Positions 7,140 to 14,761 are shown, counted from the first letter of the stretch. The stretch is DNA of 15,410 bases from Desulfobulbaceae bacterium UBA2775 (GCA_002352445.1 DEIL01000130.1:25895-41304), one strand, 5' to 3'. Numbers and translations are program-made. Notes: generated by a model not told the origin, from the letters alone.

Positions 7140-7931
7140 TCAGGGCCATTGTCCCGTGACATAAAGATGATAAAAGTAGAGAATTTTCTCCGAGTAAAAA
7201 ATATAGATCAAGGCTGCAATTGATAGAAAGGGGCCAAAAGGGATTCTGGTGCTGCCACCTTTTTTTTGCCATCTCATCGCAATAAGCCCGACAATAGAAC
7301 CGGCAGATGAACTCATGAGGATGACAAATGGAAGAGACTGCCATCCAAGCCATGCTCCCAACATAGCAAGGAGTTTGATGTCCCCGCCTCCCATGCCATC
7401 CTGTTTACGTAAGAAGAAGTAGATGAAGGCGATAGTGTAGAGAACGCCCCCGCCGAGGAGTAAGCCGATCAGAGAACTTTGCCAGGTTACGCTGCTGTTA
7501 ACCAGTGAAAAGAGAAAGCCAAGGATAATTCCTGGAAGGCTTATTATATCGGGAATGATCTGGTGATGGATGTCAATGAAGATGATTACCAGAAGGGCTG
7601 CACCAAGAATGAAATAGCCACCAGCCTGTAGAGAATAACCAAATTTAAAGCAGACTGCGGCTGCAAGAAGGGCAGTCAGTATTTCTACTACAGGGTATTG
7701 AAGGGATATGGATGTATGGCAATGTGAGCATTTCCCGCGAAGAAAAATGTAACTTAAAACAGGAATATTTTCATACCATGAAAGGTTATTCAGACATTTG
7801 GGGCAATGTGAAGCGGGAAAAACAATAGAGGCATCTTTTTCAGGAAGTCGCAGGATGACGACATTGAGAAAGCTGCCTATTATTGCGCCGAAAAGGGCTG
7901 GGATTATGAGAAGAATGGTTTCAGTGTACAT
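7140..7931 (-). CDS. pilD: Prepilin peptidase / N-methyltransferase (type IV leader peptidase)
   Basis: This 263-residue inner-membrane aspartyl protease (family A24) would cleave type IV pilin or type II secretion pseudopilin leaders and methylate the new N-terminus. The N-terminal domain has a membrane segment (about 4-26, with GSFLNVVILRLP) and the zinc-type cysteine pairs CPKC (43-46) and CSHC (68-71). The catalytic aspartates are Asp120 in FIDIHHQIIPD and Asp184 in GGGDIKLLA, the usual GxGD motif. About seven to eight hydrophobic segments are visible. Length is normal and all key residues are present. No pilin or secretion genes lie nearby, so substrates are unknown. No clear ribosome binding site precedes the ATG. 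PilD and GspO names are both used for such proteins. Confidence 0.93.
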   Translation of the reverse strand: MYTETILLIIPALFGAIIGSFLNVVILRLPEKDASIVFPASHCPKCLNNLSWYENIPVLSYIFLRGKCSHCHTSISLQYPVVEILTALLAAAVCFKFGYSLQAGGYFILGAALLVIIFIDIHHQIIPDIISLPGIILGFLFSLVNSSVTWQSSLIGLLLGGGVLYTIAFIYFFLRKQDGMGGGDIKLLAMLGAWLGWQSLPFVILMSSSAGSIVGLIAMRWQKKGGSTRIPFGPFLSIAALIYIFYSEKILYFYHLYVTGQWP

Positions 7932-7993
7932 TTTACGAATAAATTATCTGATTAGATTAAGCGTTATGATCCCGGTAGCTAAGCCTATCTACC

Positions 7994-8178
7994 TAAGGGG
8001 CTGTAAAAAAATAACTTGGCCAATCTTGCATCTTATCTTCGGGTTATCTTTGAATGTTGTTCAATCGTAAAATCCTCAACGTAGCCAGCTACGCCTGCGG
8101 TTTTTTTCAATCACAACATCCAAATACAACCCAAATCTAAGCGCAATATCAGCCATGTTATTTCCCTACAGCCCCTAA
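7994..8178. repeat. Imperfect palindromic element of about 185 bp, MITE-like
   Basis: The ends read AGGGGCTGTA (7996-8005) and TACAGCCCCT (8167-8176), a perfect 10-bp terminal inverted repeat. Pairing continues inward over the whole element: ATAAC/GTTAT, TTGGCC/GGCTGAT-type blocks and GGGTTA/CAACCC. The centre is CGTAGC-CA-GCTACG near 8086. The arms differ mostly by changes that keep G-U pairing in RNA. TAA flanks both ends (7994-7996 and 8176-8178) and could be a target duplication. It has no coding capacity. It fills most of the 286-base gap between the divergent pilD and pyrK genes. A non-autonomous mobile element or a dispersed structured repeat is the best explanation; its copy number in the genome is unknown. 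Confidence 0.75.
8074..8107 (+). terminator. Possible terminator at the core of the palindrome
   Basis: The central hairpin (CGTAGC/GCTACG, with weaker outer pairing of CC and GG blocks) is followed by seven T residues at 8101-8107. This could end transcription on the plus strand. The opposite strand has a shorter T run (ATTTT) after the same stem. It would insulate pyrK from upstream reading. Confidence 0.35.
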
Positions 8179-8217
8179 GCAGTTAAAACAATAATTACAT
8201 CAAGTGTATCGCTAACT

Positions 8218-9006
8218 ATGTCACAATACCAGGAAAAAGCAACCGTATCACGTGTTGAGCAATTATCGGCGAAAAACTATCGTTTAACTCTTGATTCCCC
8301 TGATATCTCTGGGGCAGCCAAAGCCGGCCAGTTTGTTATGATTCGCACCGGACTTGCCAAAGACCCTCTATTGAGACGGCCATTTTCAATTCATCAGACA
8401 AGCGCCAATGGCCAGTTCCAGATTTATTTTAAAGTGGTTGGTCGAGGAACGGATATGCTTGCACGTGTTAAGGCAGGGGAGATAATGTCGGTTTTTGGGC
8501 CGTTGGGTAGAGGGTTCCGGATAAAGAAAAATTCTCCTGCCATAATTATCGGTGGTGGATTGGGGATAGCTCCAATGCTCTTTCTTGCCAAGAGTATCTG
8601 TCGACTGAAAACTGATTGCAGCAATGACCATATTATCCTTGGCGGCAGGGAAAGATCAGAGGTAGAACCGCTTGTTAATGATTTCAGGCAGTTCGGTTTG
8701 AGGCTGGGTTTAGCAACGGATGATGGATCATACGGACATCAGGGGTATGTCACAGATCTTCTGAAATCTCTTGATCTGCATCCTGGATATACCGTCTATG
8801 CCTGCGGGCCGGAGCCGATGATGGCCAGGGTCTATAGCATATGCAAGTCCGGCAGCATGCAGTGTCAGGTGTCGGTTGAAAGTGTCATGGCCTGCGGCAT
8901 GGGGGCCTGTCTTGGATGTAGCAGGATGACAAAGAAAGGAACCTATACCCATGTATGTCTTAATGGCCCTGTCTTTAATGCGGAGGAATTGATATGGAAT
9001 TCGTAG
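8218..9006 (+). CDS. pyrK: Dihydroorotate dehydrogenase B, electron transfer subunit
   Basis: This 262-residue protein carries FAD and a [2Fe-2S] cluster and passes electrons from dihydroorotate oxidation (PyrD) to NAD+. The N-terminal beta barrel includes the FAD motif LLRRPFSIH (51-59). The NAD-binding half starts with IIIGGGLGIAPM (109-120) and includes YACGPEPMM (194-202). The cluster ligands are Cys226, Cys231, Cys234 and Cys247 (ACGMGACLGC to HVC). It overlaps pyrD by 13 bases, consistent with a PyrK-PyrD complex made in balanced amounts. ATG 8218 has no recognisable Shine-Dalgarno sequence in the preceding 25 bases, but no better in-frame start exists. The homologous family also includes ferredoxin-NADP reductase-like and sulfhydrogenase gamma subunits; the pyrD neighbour decides the call. 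Confidence 0.95.
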   Translation: MSQYQEKATVSRVEQLSAKNYRLTLDSPDISGAAKAGQFVMIRTGLAKDPLLRRPFSIHQTSANGQFQIYFKVVGRGTDMLARVKAGEIMSVFGPLGRGFRIKKNSPAIIIGGGLGIAPMLFLAKSICRLKTDCSNDHIILGGRERSEVEPLVNDFRQFGLRLGLATDDGSYGHQGYVTDLLKSLDLHPGYTVYACGPEPMMARVYSICKSGSMQCQVSVESVMACGMGACLGCSRMTKKGTYTHVCLNGPVFNAEELIWNS

Positions 9007-9944
9007 ACAACAGGGAAGACATTTTTCCTGACTTGCGTGTTAATATCGGCTCCCTTGAGATAGCTAATCCGGTGATGACAGCCTCGGGTACCTTTGGATA
9101 TGCAAGAGAATTTGAAAATCTTATGAACCTGCATCGACTGGGGGCGGTAATTGTAAAAGGTATTTCTCTTCATCCGCGTCCCGGGAATCCTCCTCCGCGT
9201 ATTGTTGAAACCGCATGTGGAATGCTCAATGCCATAGGTTTGCAAAATGTCGGGGTTGATAGATTTATCTCGGAAAAAATGGACTATCTTGCCGGTCTCA
9301 ATATACCGGTTATTGTCAATATCCTGGGAGACTCTCTGGCTGAATACAGGGAAATTGCAGAGCGGCTGGTCGGGGTTCCGGGGATTGCCGGGATTGAGGT
9401 GAATATATCCTGCCCCAATGTTAAAAAAGGAGGGGTTGCTTTTGGTACTGATCCGTCCATGGCAGCAGTCGTGACAAAGGCTGTAAAAGAGGGTGCTGAT
9501 GTACCTGTGATGGTCAAGCTGTCGCCAAATGTATCTGACATTACCCTTGTGGCCCGGGCTGTTGAAGATGGTGGTGCCGATTCCATATCCCTGATCAATA
9601 CTCTGATAGGGATGGCTATTGATCTGAAAACCAGACGACCTGTTCTGGCTAATGTCATCGGAGGCCTTTCCGGCCCCGCTATTAAACCGGTAGCTTTGCG
9701 GATGGTTTATCAGGTGGCGTCTTCTGTATCCATCCCGGTTATAGGTGTAGGCGGCATTGAAACGACTGAAGATGCACTGGAATTTCTCCTTGCCGGGGCA
9801 TCTGCGATACAGATTGGTACCGCGAACTTTATAAATCCGAGAGTGAGTGAAGAGATTGTTGAAGGTATAAGCAAGTATGTGGTCGATGAAAACCTTCCAT
9901 CGATAAGATCTATCATCGGTGGGCTGTCAATTAATGATGGATAA
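8994..9944 (+). CDS. pyrD: Dihydroorotate dehydrogenase, type 1B catalytic subunit
   Basis: This 316-residue FMN-containing TIM-barrel enzyme oxidises dihydroorotate to orotate in pyrimidine synthesis. The N-terminal substrate region reads NPVMTASGTFGY (25-36), with Lys55 in IVKGIS. The catalytic cysteine that marks class 1 enzymes is Cys140 in VNISCPN (136-142). Phosphate and FMN contacts are seen in IPVIGVGGIETTEDA (247-261) and in QIGTANF (273-279). There is no N-terminal membrane extension, excluding the class 2 quinone-linked enzyme, and the pyrK partner supports class 1B. GGAGGA at 8982-8987 gives an excellent start at ATG 8994, inside the end of pyrK. The gene appears intact. Confidence 0.96.
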   Translation: MEFVDNREDIFPDLRVNIGSLEIANPVMTASGTFGYAREFENLMNLHRLGAVIVKGISLHPRPGNPPPRIVETACGMLNAIGLQNVGVDRFISEKMDYLAGLNIPVIVNILGDSLAEYREIAERLVGVPGIAGIEVNISCPNVKKGGVAFGTDPSMAAVVTKAVKEGADVPVMVKLSPNVSDITLVARAVEDGGADSISLINTLIGMAIDLKTRRPVLANVIGGLSGPAIKPVALRMVYQVASSVSIPVIGVGGIETTEDALEFLLAGASAIQIGTANFINPRVSEEIVEGISKYVVDENLPSIRSIIGGLSINDG

Positions 9945-10007
9945 ATAAAATCACTTCGCAGCAGGGGATATTTTACGAGACCATCAGGAAATGAAAGAAT
10001 AGAAACT

Positions 10008-11282
10008 ATGATAGAAATCAAGCCAATACCCAGGGTAGATGCAAGGATATACGTACCCGGCTCAAAGAGTCTGACCCAGCGGGCCCTCATTGCGGCAGCC
10101 CTTGCTTCGGGGGACAGCCGGCTTATCGGTCCTCTTGAAAGTGAAGATACGGAATACTCTTCCCAAGCCCTGGTTCAGATGGGGGTTTTAATCGATAAGG
10201 GTGATGAATGGTGTATTCGTGGTAATGGAGGAGTGATTCAATCAAGTGACGGGCCAATCTATCTTGGAAATAATGGAACTGCTACCCGTTTTTTGACCTC
10301 AGTGGCCTCCCTGGGAGAGTCGACCTTTATAATTGACGGGGACGAACGGATGTATGAGAGGCCTATCAGTCCGCTGATAGATGCCTTGAGGGGATGGAGG
10401 GTTGACATAGTTTCCATGAAAGGCAGCGGCTGCCCTCCCCTTAAAATCAATGCACATGGTATAAGCGGCGGCACTACAGTATTACCGGAGGGAAAATCCA
10501 GCCAGTATCTCTCCTCGCTCCTGCTGGTCGCACCCTATGCCCGGCAACCCGCTGTTCTGCACGTGAAAGGGACGGTGTTGTCAAAACCTTATGTGGCTAT
10601 GACCCTGGCAGTGATGTCCAATTTTGGCATAGAGGTGCAAGCATCACCGGATTTTAGTCATTTCTCTATTCCTCAAGGGTGCTATCAAGGGAGGGATTAT
10701 GAAGTTGAGGGCGATGCCTCAAACGCATCCTATTTCTGGGCTGCTGCTGCGGTGACCGGCGGGAGGGTAGTTGTTGCAAATGTACCTGTACCTTCTCTTC
10801 AGGGAGATGCAATGCTGGTACCTCTTTTGGGACGTATGGGCTGCGAGGTGAGCAGATCCGGAAATGGAATTGCTCTGCAAGGGTCTGAGCGCCTGGAGGG
10901 AATAACCGTGGATATGGGAGATATGCCTGATGTTGTGCCAACCCTGGCGGTAGTCGCCGCCTTTGCCCATGGTGATACTGTGATCAGCAATATAGCTCAT
11001 CTGCGTATAAAAGAGTGTGATCGATTGTCCGCTGTGGTGAAAGAACTTGGCAAACTTGGGGCGAAGGTTGACGAATATGAAGATAGCATGGTCATTCATG
11101 GAGACGGTGGAAAAAATCTCAGGGGGGCGGAGATGGAAACTTATGAGGATCACAGGATGGCTATGAGCCTGGCTGTTGCAGGACTTCGAGTTCCAGGAAT
11201 TAAAATTACCGGGGAAGGGTGTGTAGCAAAGTCGTTCCCTGATTTCTGGCAGCGATTTGCTCTTCTTGCAAACACTGGTTGA
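10008..11282 (+). CDS. aroA: 3-phosphoshikimate 1-carboxyvinyltransferase (EPSP synthase)
   Basis: This 424-residue cytoplasmic enzyme of the shikimate pathway joins shikimate-3-phosphate and phosphoenolpyruvate. Visible motifs are PGSKSLTQRAL (17-27, Lys20), LGNNGTATR (86-94), DGDERMYERPI (110-120), SSQYLSSLLLVAPY (164-177) and EGDASNASYF (234-243). Also present are the catalytic Asp308 (MPDVVPT), Glu336 (IKECDRL) and EDHRMAM (380-386). Where E. coli has proline (Pro101, LGNAGTAMRP), this protein has Phe95. It lies 63 bases after pyrD on the same strand, with no terminator between, so co-transcription is likely. The start codon has only a weak purine-rich site (AGGAAATGAAAG). It converges with mltA 34 bases downstream. 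Confidence 0.95.
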   Translation: MIEIKPIPRVDARIYVPGSKSLTQRALIAAALASGDSRLIGPLESEDTEYSSQALVQMGVLIDKGDEWCIRGNGGVIQSSDGPIYLGNNGTATRFLTSVASLGESTFIIDGDERMYERPISPLIDALRGWRVDIVSMKGSGCPPLKINAHGISGGTTVLPEGKSSQYLSSLLLVAPYARQPAVLHVKGTVLSKPYVAMTLAVMSNFGIEVQASPDFSHFSIPQGCYQGRDYEVEGDASNASYFWAAAAVTGGRVVVANVPVPSLQGDAMLVPLLGRMGCEVSRSGNGIALQGSERLEGITVDMGDMPDVVPTLAVVAAFAHGDTVISNIAHLRIKECDRLSAVVKELGKLGAKVDEYEDSMVIHGDGGKNLRGAEMETYEDHRMAMSLAVAGLRVPGIKITGEGCVAKSFPDFWQRFALLANTG

Positions 11283-11316
11283 GGGAAAAGTCTGTTCAAT
11301 CGATTCTCACAGACCA

Positions 11317-12525
11317 TCACTTTTGGTTGTCAGGACGTTTTTTTACAAGAAAGTAAAGCTCGCCATCTTCTTTCATATGATTTGCCGCAAGTTCTGCAAA
11401 GTCGCCATGGCCCCAGAAAAGATCTACACGTCCTGTACCTTTTATGGCCGATCCCGAGTCCTGGGGGAAGACAAATCTGTTTAAAGGTTTCCAGTTGATA
11501 ATCTCTCCCTGCTTGTTTACCACAGGTTGTTTTGTTGATAGAAAACCGATTGCGCCATTGGGAAGAGCCGAATTGTCGATTGCAATTGATCTGCCCGGGG
11601 TTAGCACGGCGCCGCTGCTTCCTCTGGGGCCCTGAGTATCACCCCAGTTAAAGAAAATGAAACGGGGGTTATGGTGAAGGATTCTCTGCAGTTGTTCCGG
11701 GTGTTGTCTCAAATAATTGCGGATTGCAGGGATAGTAACATCTTCCAGGGACATTTTCTTCTCATCAACCAGTAGTTTCCCGATACTGTTGTATTCGAGC
11801 CCGTTAGAGGATGCAAATCGGACTGCTTTGACAGAGTTGTCGGGGAACCTGATTCGACCGGATCCCTGGACGTGGAGGAGAAAAGCATCAAATGGATCCT
11901 TGAGCCAGGCGAGTTCATATCCCTTTATGACATCGAGTGTGTCGATCTCTGACCGACTCCAGTAATTGCTGAAACCATTGTCAGTGATTCTACCGGTGCG
12001 GGTTATATCTGCATCGTTTGTTTTCTCTTTCACCAGGTCGTCGGGTGGAGAGTAAATCGGGTAGAGGTAGGGAGCAGTTTTAGTGAGACTGCCTTCAAAT
12101 ACAGGTTCATAGTATCCGGTCACCAGCATTTGTCTTCCCTTGTTGCCTTCTCTTCCGCCGGCCTGATAAATAGTAAAATTTTCAACGATGAAATGCTGCA
12201 ATGCCCGGGGCGTTGGGTTCTGTCTGATTTTCTCTGTAAAAGCCTCAAGGGATTCAACTAACCAGCTTATAGGAATGCGTATTTCTCCAAAGGTCGAAGT
12301 AACACCAGCGCTGCCGTTTTTCTCAAGAAATTCAATATGGCTTTGAGCTGCGGAGAGTAAGGACTGGTAGTCCGTATCATCAGTAAATGCCGGTGCTTTA
12401 TCCAATTCGATATGGTGGAGAGGCTTGTATATGTCTGAGCTGAAAAAAAGATACCCTGCCAAAGCAATAAATGAGCAGAGGAGGAGAAGTAAGGGGAGGG
12501 TCTTTAACTGTTGAGGGCGGGTCAT
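11317..12525 (-). CDS. mltA: MltA-family membrane-bound lytic murein transglycosylase
   Basis: This 402-residue protein cleaves peptidoglycan glycan strands to form 1,6-anhydromuramyl products, presumably in the periplasm. A single hydrophobic segment (residues 8-28) could be an anchor or uncleaved signal. I see no good lipobox, although E. coli MltA is a lipoprotein. The MltA core includes VTGYYEP (135-141) and FLLHVQGSGRI (215-225). The C-terminal 3D domain has IAIDNSALP (314-322) and DSGSAIKGTGRVDLFWG (356-372), which contains the conserved acidic residues Asp356 and Asp368. The mltB stop lies 18 bases upstream, so the two genes are very probably co-transcribed. The sequence before the ATG lacks a clear Shine-Dalgarno, hinting at coupling to mltB translation. 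Confidence 0.92.
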   Translation of the reverse strand: MTRPQQLKTLPLLLLLCSFIALAGYLFFSSDIYKPLHHIELDKAPAFTDDTDYQSLLSAAQSHIEFLEKNGSAGVTSTFGEIRIPISWLVESLEAFTEKIRQNPTPRALQHFIVENFTIYQAGGREGNKGRQMLVTGYYEPVFEGSLTKTAPYLYPIYSPPDDLVKEKTNDADITRTGRITDNGFSNYWSRSEIDTLDVIKGYELAWLKDPFDAFLLHVQGSGRIRFPDNSVKAVRFASSNGLEYNSIGKLLVDEKKMSLEDVTIPAIRNYLRQHPEQLQRILHHNPRFIFFNWGDTQGPRGSSGAVLTPGRSIAIDNSALPNGAIGFLSTKQPVVNKQGEIINWKPLNRFVFPQDSGSAIKGTGRVDLFWGHGDFAELAANHMKEDGELYFLVKKRPDNQK

Positions 12526-12543
12526 ATGAGGGAACTGGCGGCG

Positions 12544-13542
12544 CTATTTTTTAAAGGCTGCAGCCATTTCGGCTACGGCCATCGCATATTTATTGCTGTG
12601 ATTGTATTCCGTTATGGCGTGCAGGTTGGGGTATCCGGCGACAAAGCGTTTTCCCCCGCCAAACAGAGGAGATTTCTCCAAACCTATAATTGACAACTGG
12701 TCATTGTTTTGCGGAGGAACCAGGTTACGATCCTGCACTTCGGCAACAATACGCCAGTTCACTCTTCCCTTCCTTCCTTTTTTATAGGTGTCATAAAGTA
12801 TACCTGCTTTCAGCTCATTGCCGATTTCTACAAATACAGGCCCATGAAGCACCCACTTGAATTTTTTTAGATAGTTGGCTATGGATGCAAAAATATCAGC
12901 ATCAGAGGAAATAAGGTCACGGCGGGAGTCGCCATCAAAATCCACAGCGTATTCATTGAAGCTTGACGGCATAAACTGGGCCTGCCCGAAGGCGCCGGCG
13001 TAAGAACCTTTGACGGAGAGCGGGTCGATGTTATTCTCTCTGCAGAGCAGGAGATATTGAATCAGCTCTTTTCGAAAGAACTCTGATCTGCGGGGATATG
13101 CGTCAAAGAGGGTGTTAAGGGCCTGAAAAAGTGCAAACCCTCCCATGTTGGTGCCAAACCTTGATTCAATCCCCCAGATCGCGACAATAAACTCCCGATC
13201 CACACCAAACTGTTTCTCGATATTGTCAAAGAGCAGCCTGTGTTTTTTTAGTTCTTCTTTACCTTTTGAAATAACGGCAGGTGTTATGAAGAGTGGCCAG
13301 TACTTGTAGTAGGGTTTGGATTCCCACTGGCGATCCATGAGTTCGAGAACCTTGCGATTAATACGAACTCCTTCAAAGAGGTGCTGTAAATTTTCCTCTT
13401 TGAAGTGATGCTTATCCTGCAGTTCCTGAAAAAACTGTTGATATTTTGTACTGTTGATATCAATGAGCTGCTTATCGGTGACATGGTCAGCGGCTTTGGA
13501 GCCCTCCTGAGCTACGCCGGTAGAAATCCATATAAGCAACAA
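12544..13542 (-). CDS. mltB: MltB-family lytic murein transglycosylase
   Basis: The protein has 332 residues from the nearest plausible start, TTG 13542. It is a periplasmic SLT-type transglycosylase of the MltB/SltB group. The catalytic glutamate is Glu126 in AIWGIESRFG (121-130). The substrate groove motifs GSYAGAFGQAQFMPSSF (179-195) and YNHSNKYA (313-320) are present. The DFDGDSRRDL segment (201-210) recalls the calcium-binding loop of MltB. The start is unclear. From TTG 13542 the signal peptide would be very short and lack a positive N-region. The frame is open upstream to 13656 and would encode a more convincing signal. The only strong ribosome binding site (AGGAG, 13608-13612 on the minus strand) is followed by ATC codons at 13600-13602 and 13597-13599. 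mltA follows directly. Confidence 0.9.
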   Translation of the reverse strand: MLLIWISTGVAQEGSKAADHVTDKQLIDINSTKYQQFFQELQDKHHFKEENLQHLFEGVRINRKVLELMDRQWESKPYYKYWPLFITPAVISKGKEELKKHRLLFDNIEKQFGVDREFIVAIWGIESRFGTNMGGFALFQALNTLFDAYPRRSEFFRKELIQYLLLCRENNIDPLSVKGSYAGAFGQAQFMPSSFNEYAVDFDGDSRRDLISSDADIFASIANYLKKFKWVLHGPVFVEIGNELKAGILYDTYKKGRKGRVNWRIVAEVQDRNLVPPQNNDQLSIIGLEKSPLFGGGKRFVAGYPNLHAITEYNHSNKYAMAVAEMAAAFKK

Positions 13543-13677
13543 GAGAGTACTCTGAAAAAGAACTTGCAGGATTATCCGGGAGTGGTGAGGAGGATTGATG
13601 ATGAAATCTCCTGAGATCGAAATCGATTTTGTGAAACTGCTTATCCGGGCATTTTAAAAGGTTCCGACCTGTTCGGG

Positions 13678-14634
13678 TTATGGGTAAACTGTGTTCAACT
13701 GGTCAAGAAAATTATCGAGCATTGAGGCCGGCATGCTGTTAATGCCGGCTGCAGCAGCTCTTCCTCCGCCTGTCGGGAAAAGCTTACAGAGAGTGTCTGC
13801 ATCACGACGGTCAGCCAGGGGAGCGCGCAGGCTGACTCTGAGAGTGAGATCTTCATTTTCAACAATGAGAGCATGGGCGGCCATGGTTTCTTCACGAGCC
13901 TTCAAGTTAGAAAAAACACCCTGAACTCTGCGGGCCCAGGGGGCATTTGGAAAGAGATAGACTCTGTTTTTTCCATTGACCGGATACTCTTTTTGATCTA
14001 GTGCCATTGCCAGATCATCCTTAAAGCCTTTCCGTAAGGTGCTGAGGATCGGTGAGGAGGTGAAGAAATCAAAAGGATCCTGGAAGTCATGTACTGCTCT
14101 GTACAGTTCCTCCGGGTGAAAGTGGAGATCAGCAACAGTGGATCCGTAGCCGTTATAATTGAATAATTCGCCCATCTCCTGCAATTGCTGTGTCTGGAGT
14201 TTGGTCAGGGAGGAATCATCTGCGAGCTGCTGTGCCTGTTGGTGCAGGTTGTCTCCAAAGGCTCCGCAGATTGCCCATAGGCTGTTTCTCCCGCCTAACA
14301 AACTGTTGACAATGAGCGAAGTGCAGGTTTCAGGTGAGACGTCGATTTTATAATGGAGGAGAGGTGAGTCAGGTATGCTGCCGGCGAAATGATGGTCAAA
14401 ATATTCAACCGAGTTGTTATTGGCCAACAACGTATCCAGGAAATACCGATTGGAGTCCAGGGAGATATCAAATACACTGAAAGAACAGTTTTTTTTGTCA
14501 GCTACCCGGGACAGTAAGGCAATGTCTCTTTTCACTCCGGTAATCAATGATGCTGACGGTTGGGGATTTTCCAGACGTATCTGGTGGAGAGCAAAAATAC
14601 CGTCGGCATCGCCGTTAAAAATATCAAAGTGCAT
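13678..14634 (-). CDS. DHH-family phosphoesterase
   Basis: This 318-residue cytoplasmic protein belongs to the DHH superfamily of metal-dependent phosphoesterases (nanoRNases, pAp or cyclic dinucleotide phosphodiesterases). Motif I is FNGDADGIFALH (6-17, Asp9 and Asp11). The DHH motif is FDHHFAGS (79-86), and a GAFGDN segment (124-129) supplies a further metal-ligand aspartate. The C-terminus ends with a DHHA1-like glycine-rich block, GGGRAAAAGI (289-298), where the family commonly has GGGH. The substrate cannot be assigned. The start is ATG 14634, with a GAGG site about 12 bases upstream. It lies downstream of lptD after a structured 138-base gap and upstream of mltB by 135 bases. Confidence 0.85.
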   Translation of the reverse strand: MHFDIFNGDADGIFALHQIRLENPQPSASLITGVKRDIALLSRVADKKNCSFSVFDISLDSNRYFLDTLLANNNSVEYFDHHFAGSIPDSPLLHYKIDVSPETCTSLIVNSLLGGRNSLWAICGAFGDNLHQQAQQLADDSSLTKLQTQQLQEMGELFNYNGYGSTVADLHFHPEELYRAVHDFQDPFDFFTSSPILSTLRKGFKDDLAMALDQKEYPVNGKNRVYLFPNAPWARRVQGVFSNLKAREETMAAHALIVENEDLTLRVSLRAPLADRRDADTLCKLFPTGGGRAAAAGINSMPASMLDNFLDQLNTVYP

Positions 14635-14689
14635 CCAGTGTTAATGCCTCGAAAAAGATTCTGTCGGTAATTGTATCGTGTACCGTGTA

Positions 14690-14761
14690 CCAGGGGATTT
14701 TTTCCCTGGGAGCCTGTCTGAGAATACATTTTGAACAAAATGCTTACTCTCTGACAAGCTC
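14690..14761. repeat. Two adjacent hairpins between lptD and the DHH gene
   Basis: CCAGGG (14690-14695) pairs with CCCTGG (14704-14709) around a T-rich loop. Directly next to it is a 52-base imperfect palindrome at 14710-14761. Its outer arms are GAGCCTGTC and GACAAGCTC with one wobble. Its perfect centre, CATTTTG-AA-CAAAATG, spans 14727-14742. A tandem pair of CGTGTAC (14677-14690) abuts the left side. On the minus strand this lies 11 bases after the lptD stop and about 55-125 bases before the DHH start. It may terminate lptD transcripts (no long T run), stabilise mRNA, or be a dispersed palindromic repeat. Confidence 0.6.

Noticed and set aside
7798..8070. Plus-strand open frame running from pilD into the palindrome
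   Set aside because: It is antisense to the pilD N-terminal region and ends inside the repeat; no protein features are visible.
7932..8217. CRISPR array or tRNA in the pilD-pyrK gap
   Set aside because: There are no regularly spaced direct repeats and no cloverleaf with TTCGA-type loop; the structure is one long inverted repeat.
10719..11153. Minus-strand open frame of 144 codons inside aroA
   Set aside because: It is wholly antisense to a well-conserved gene and shows no recognisable domain or ribosome site.
13636..13677. Possible terminator after the DHH gene (CCGA/TCGG stem then TTTT on the minus strand)
   Set aside because: The stem is only 4 bp with a 5-base loop and the T run is short, too weak to call.
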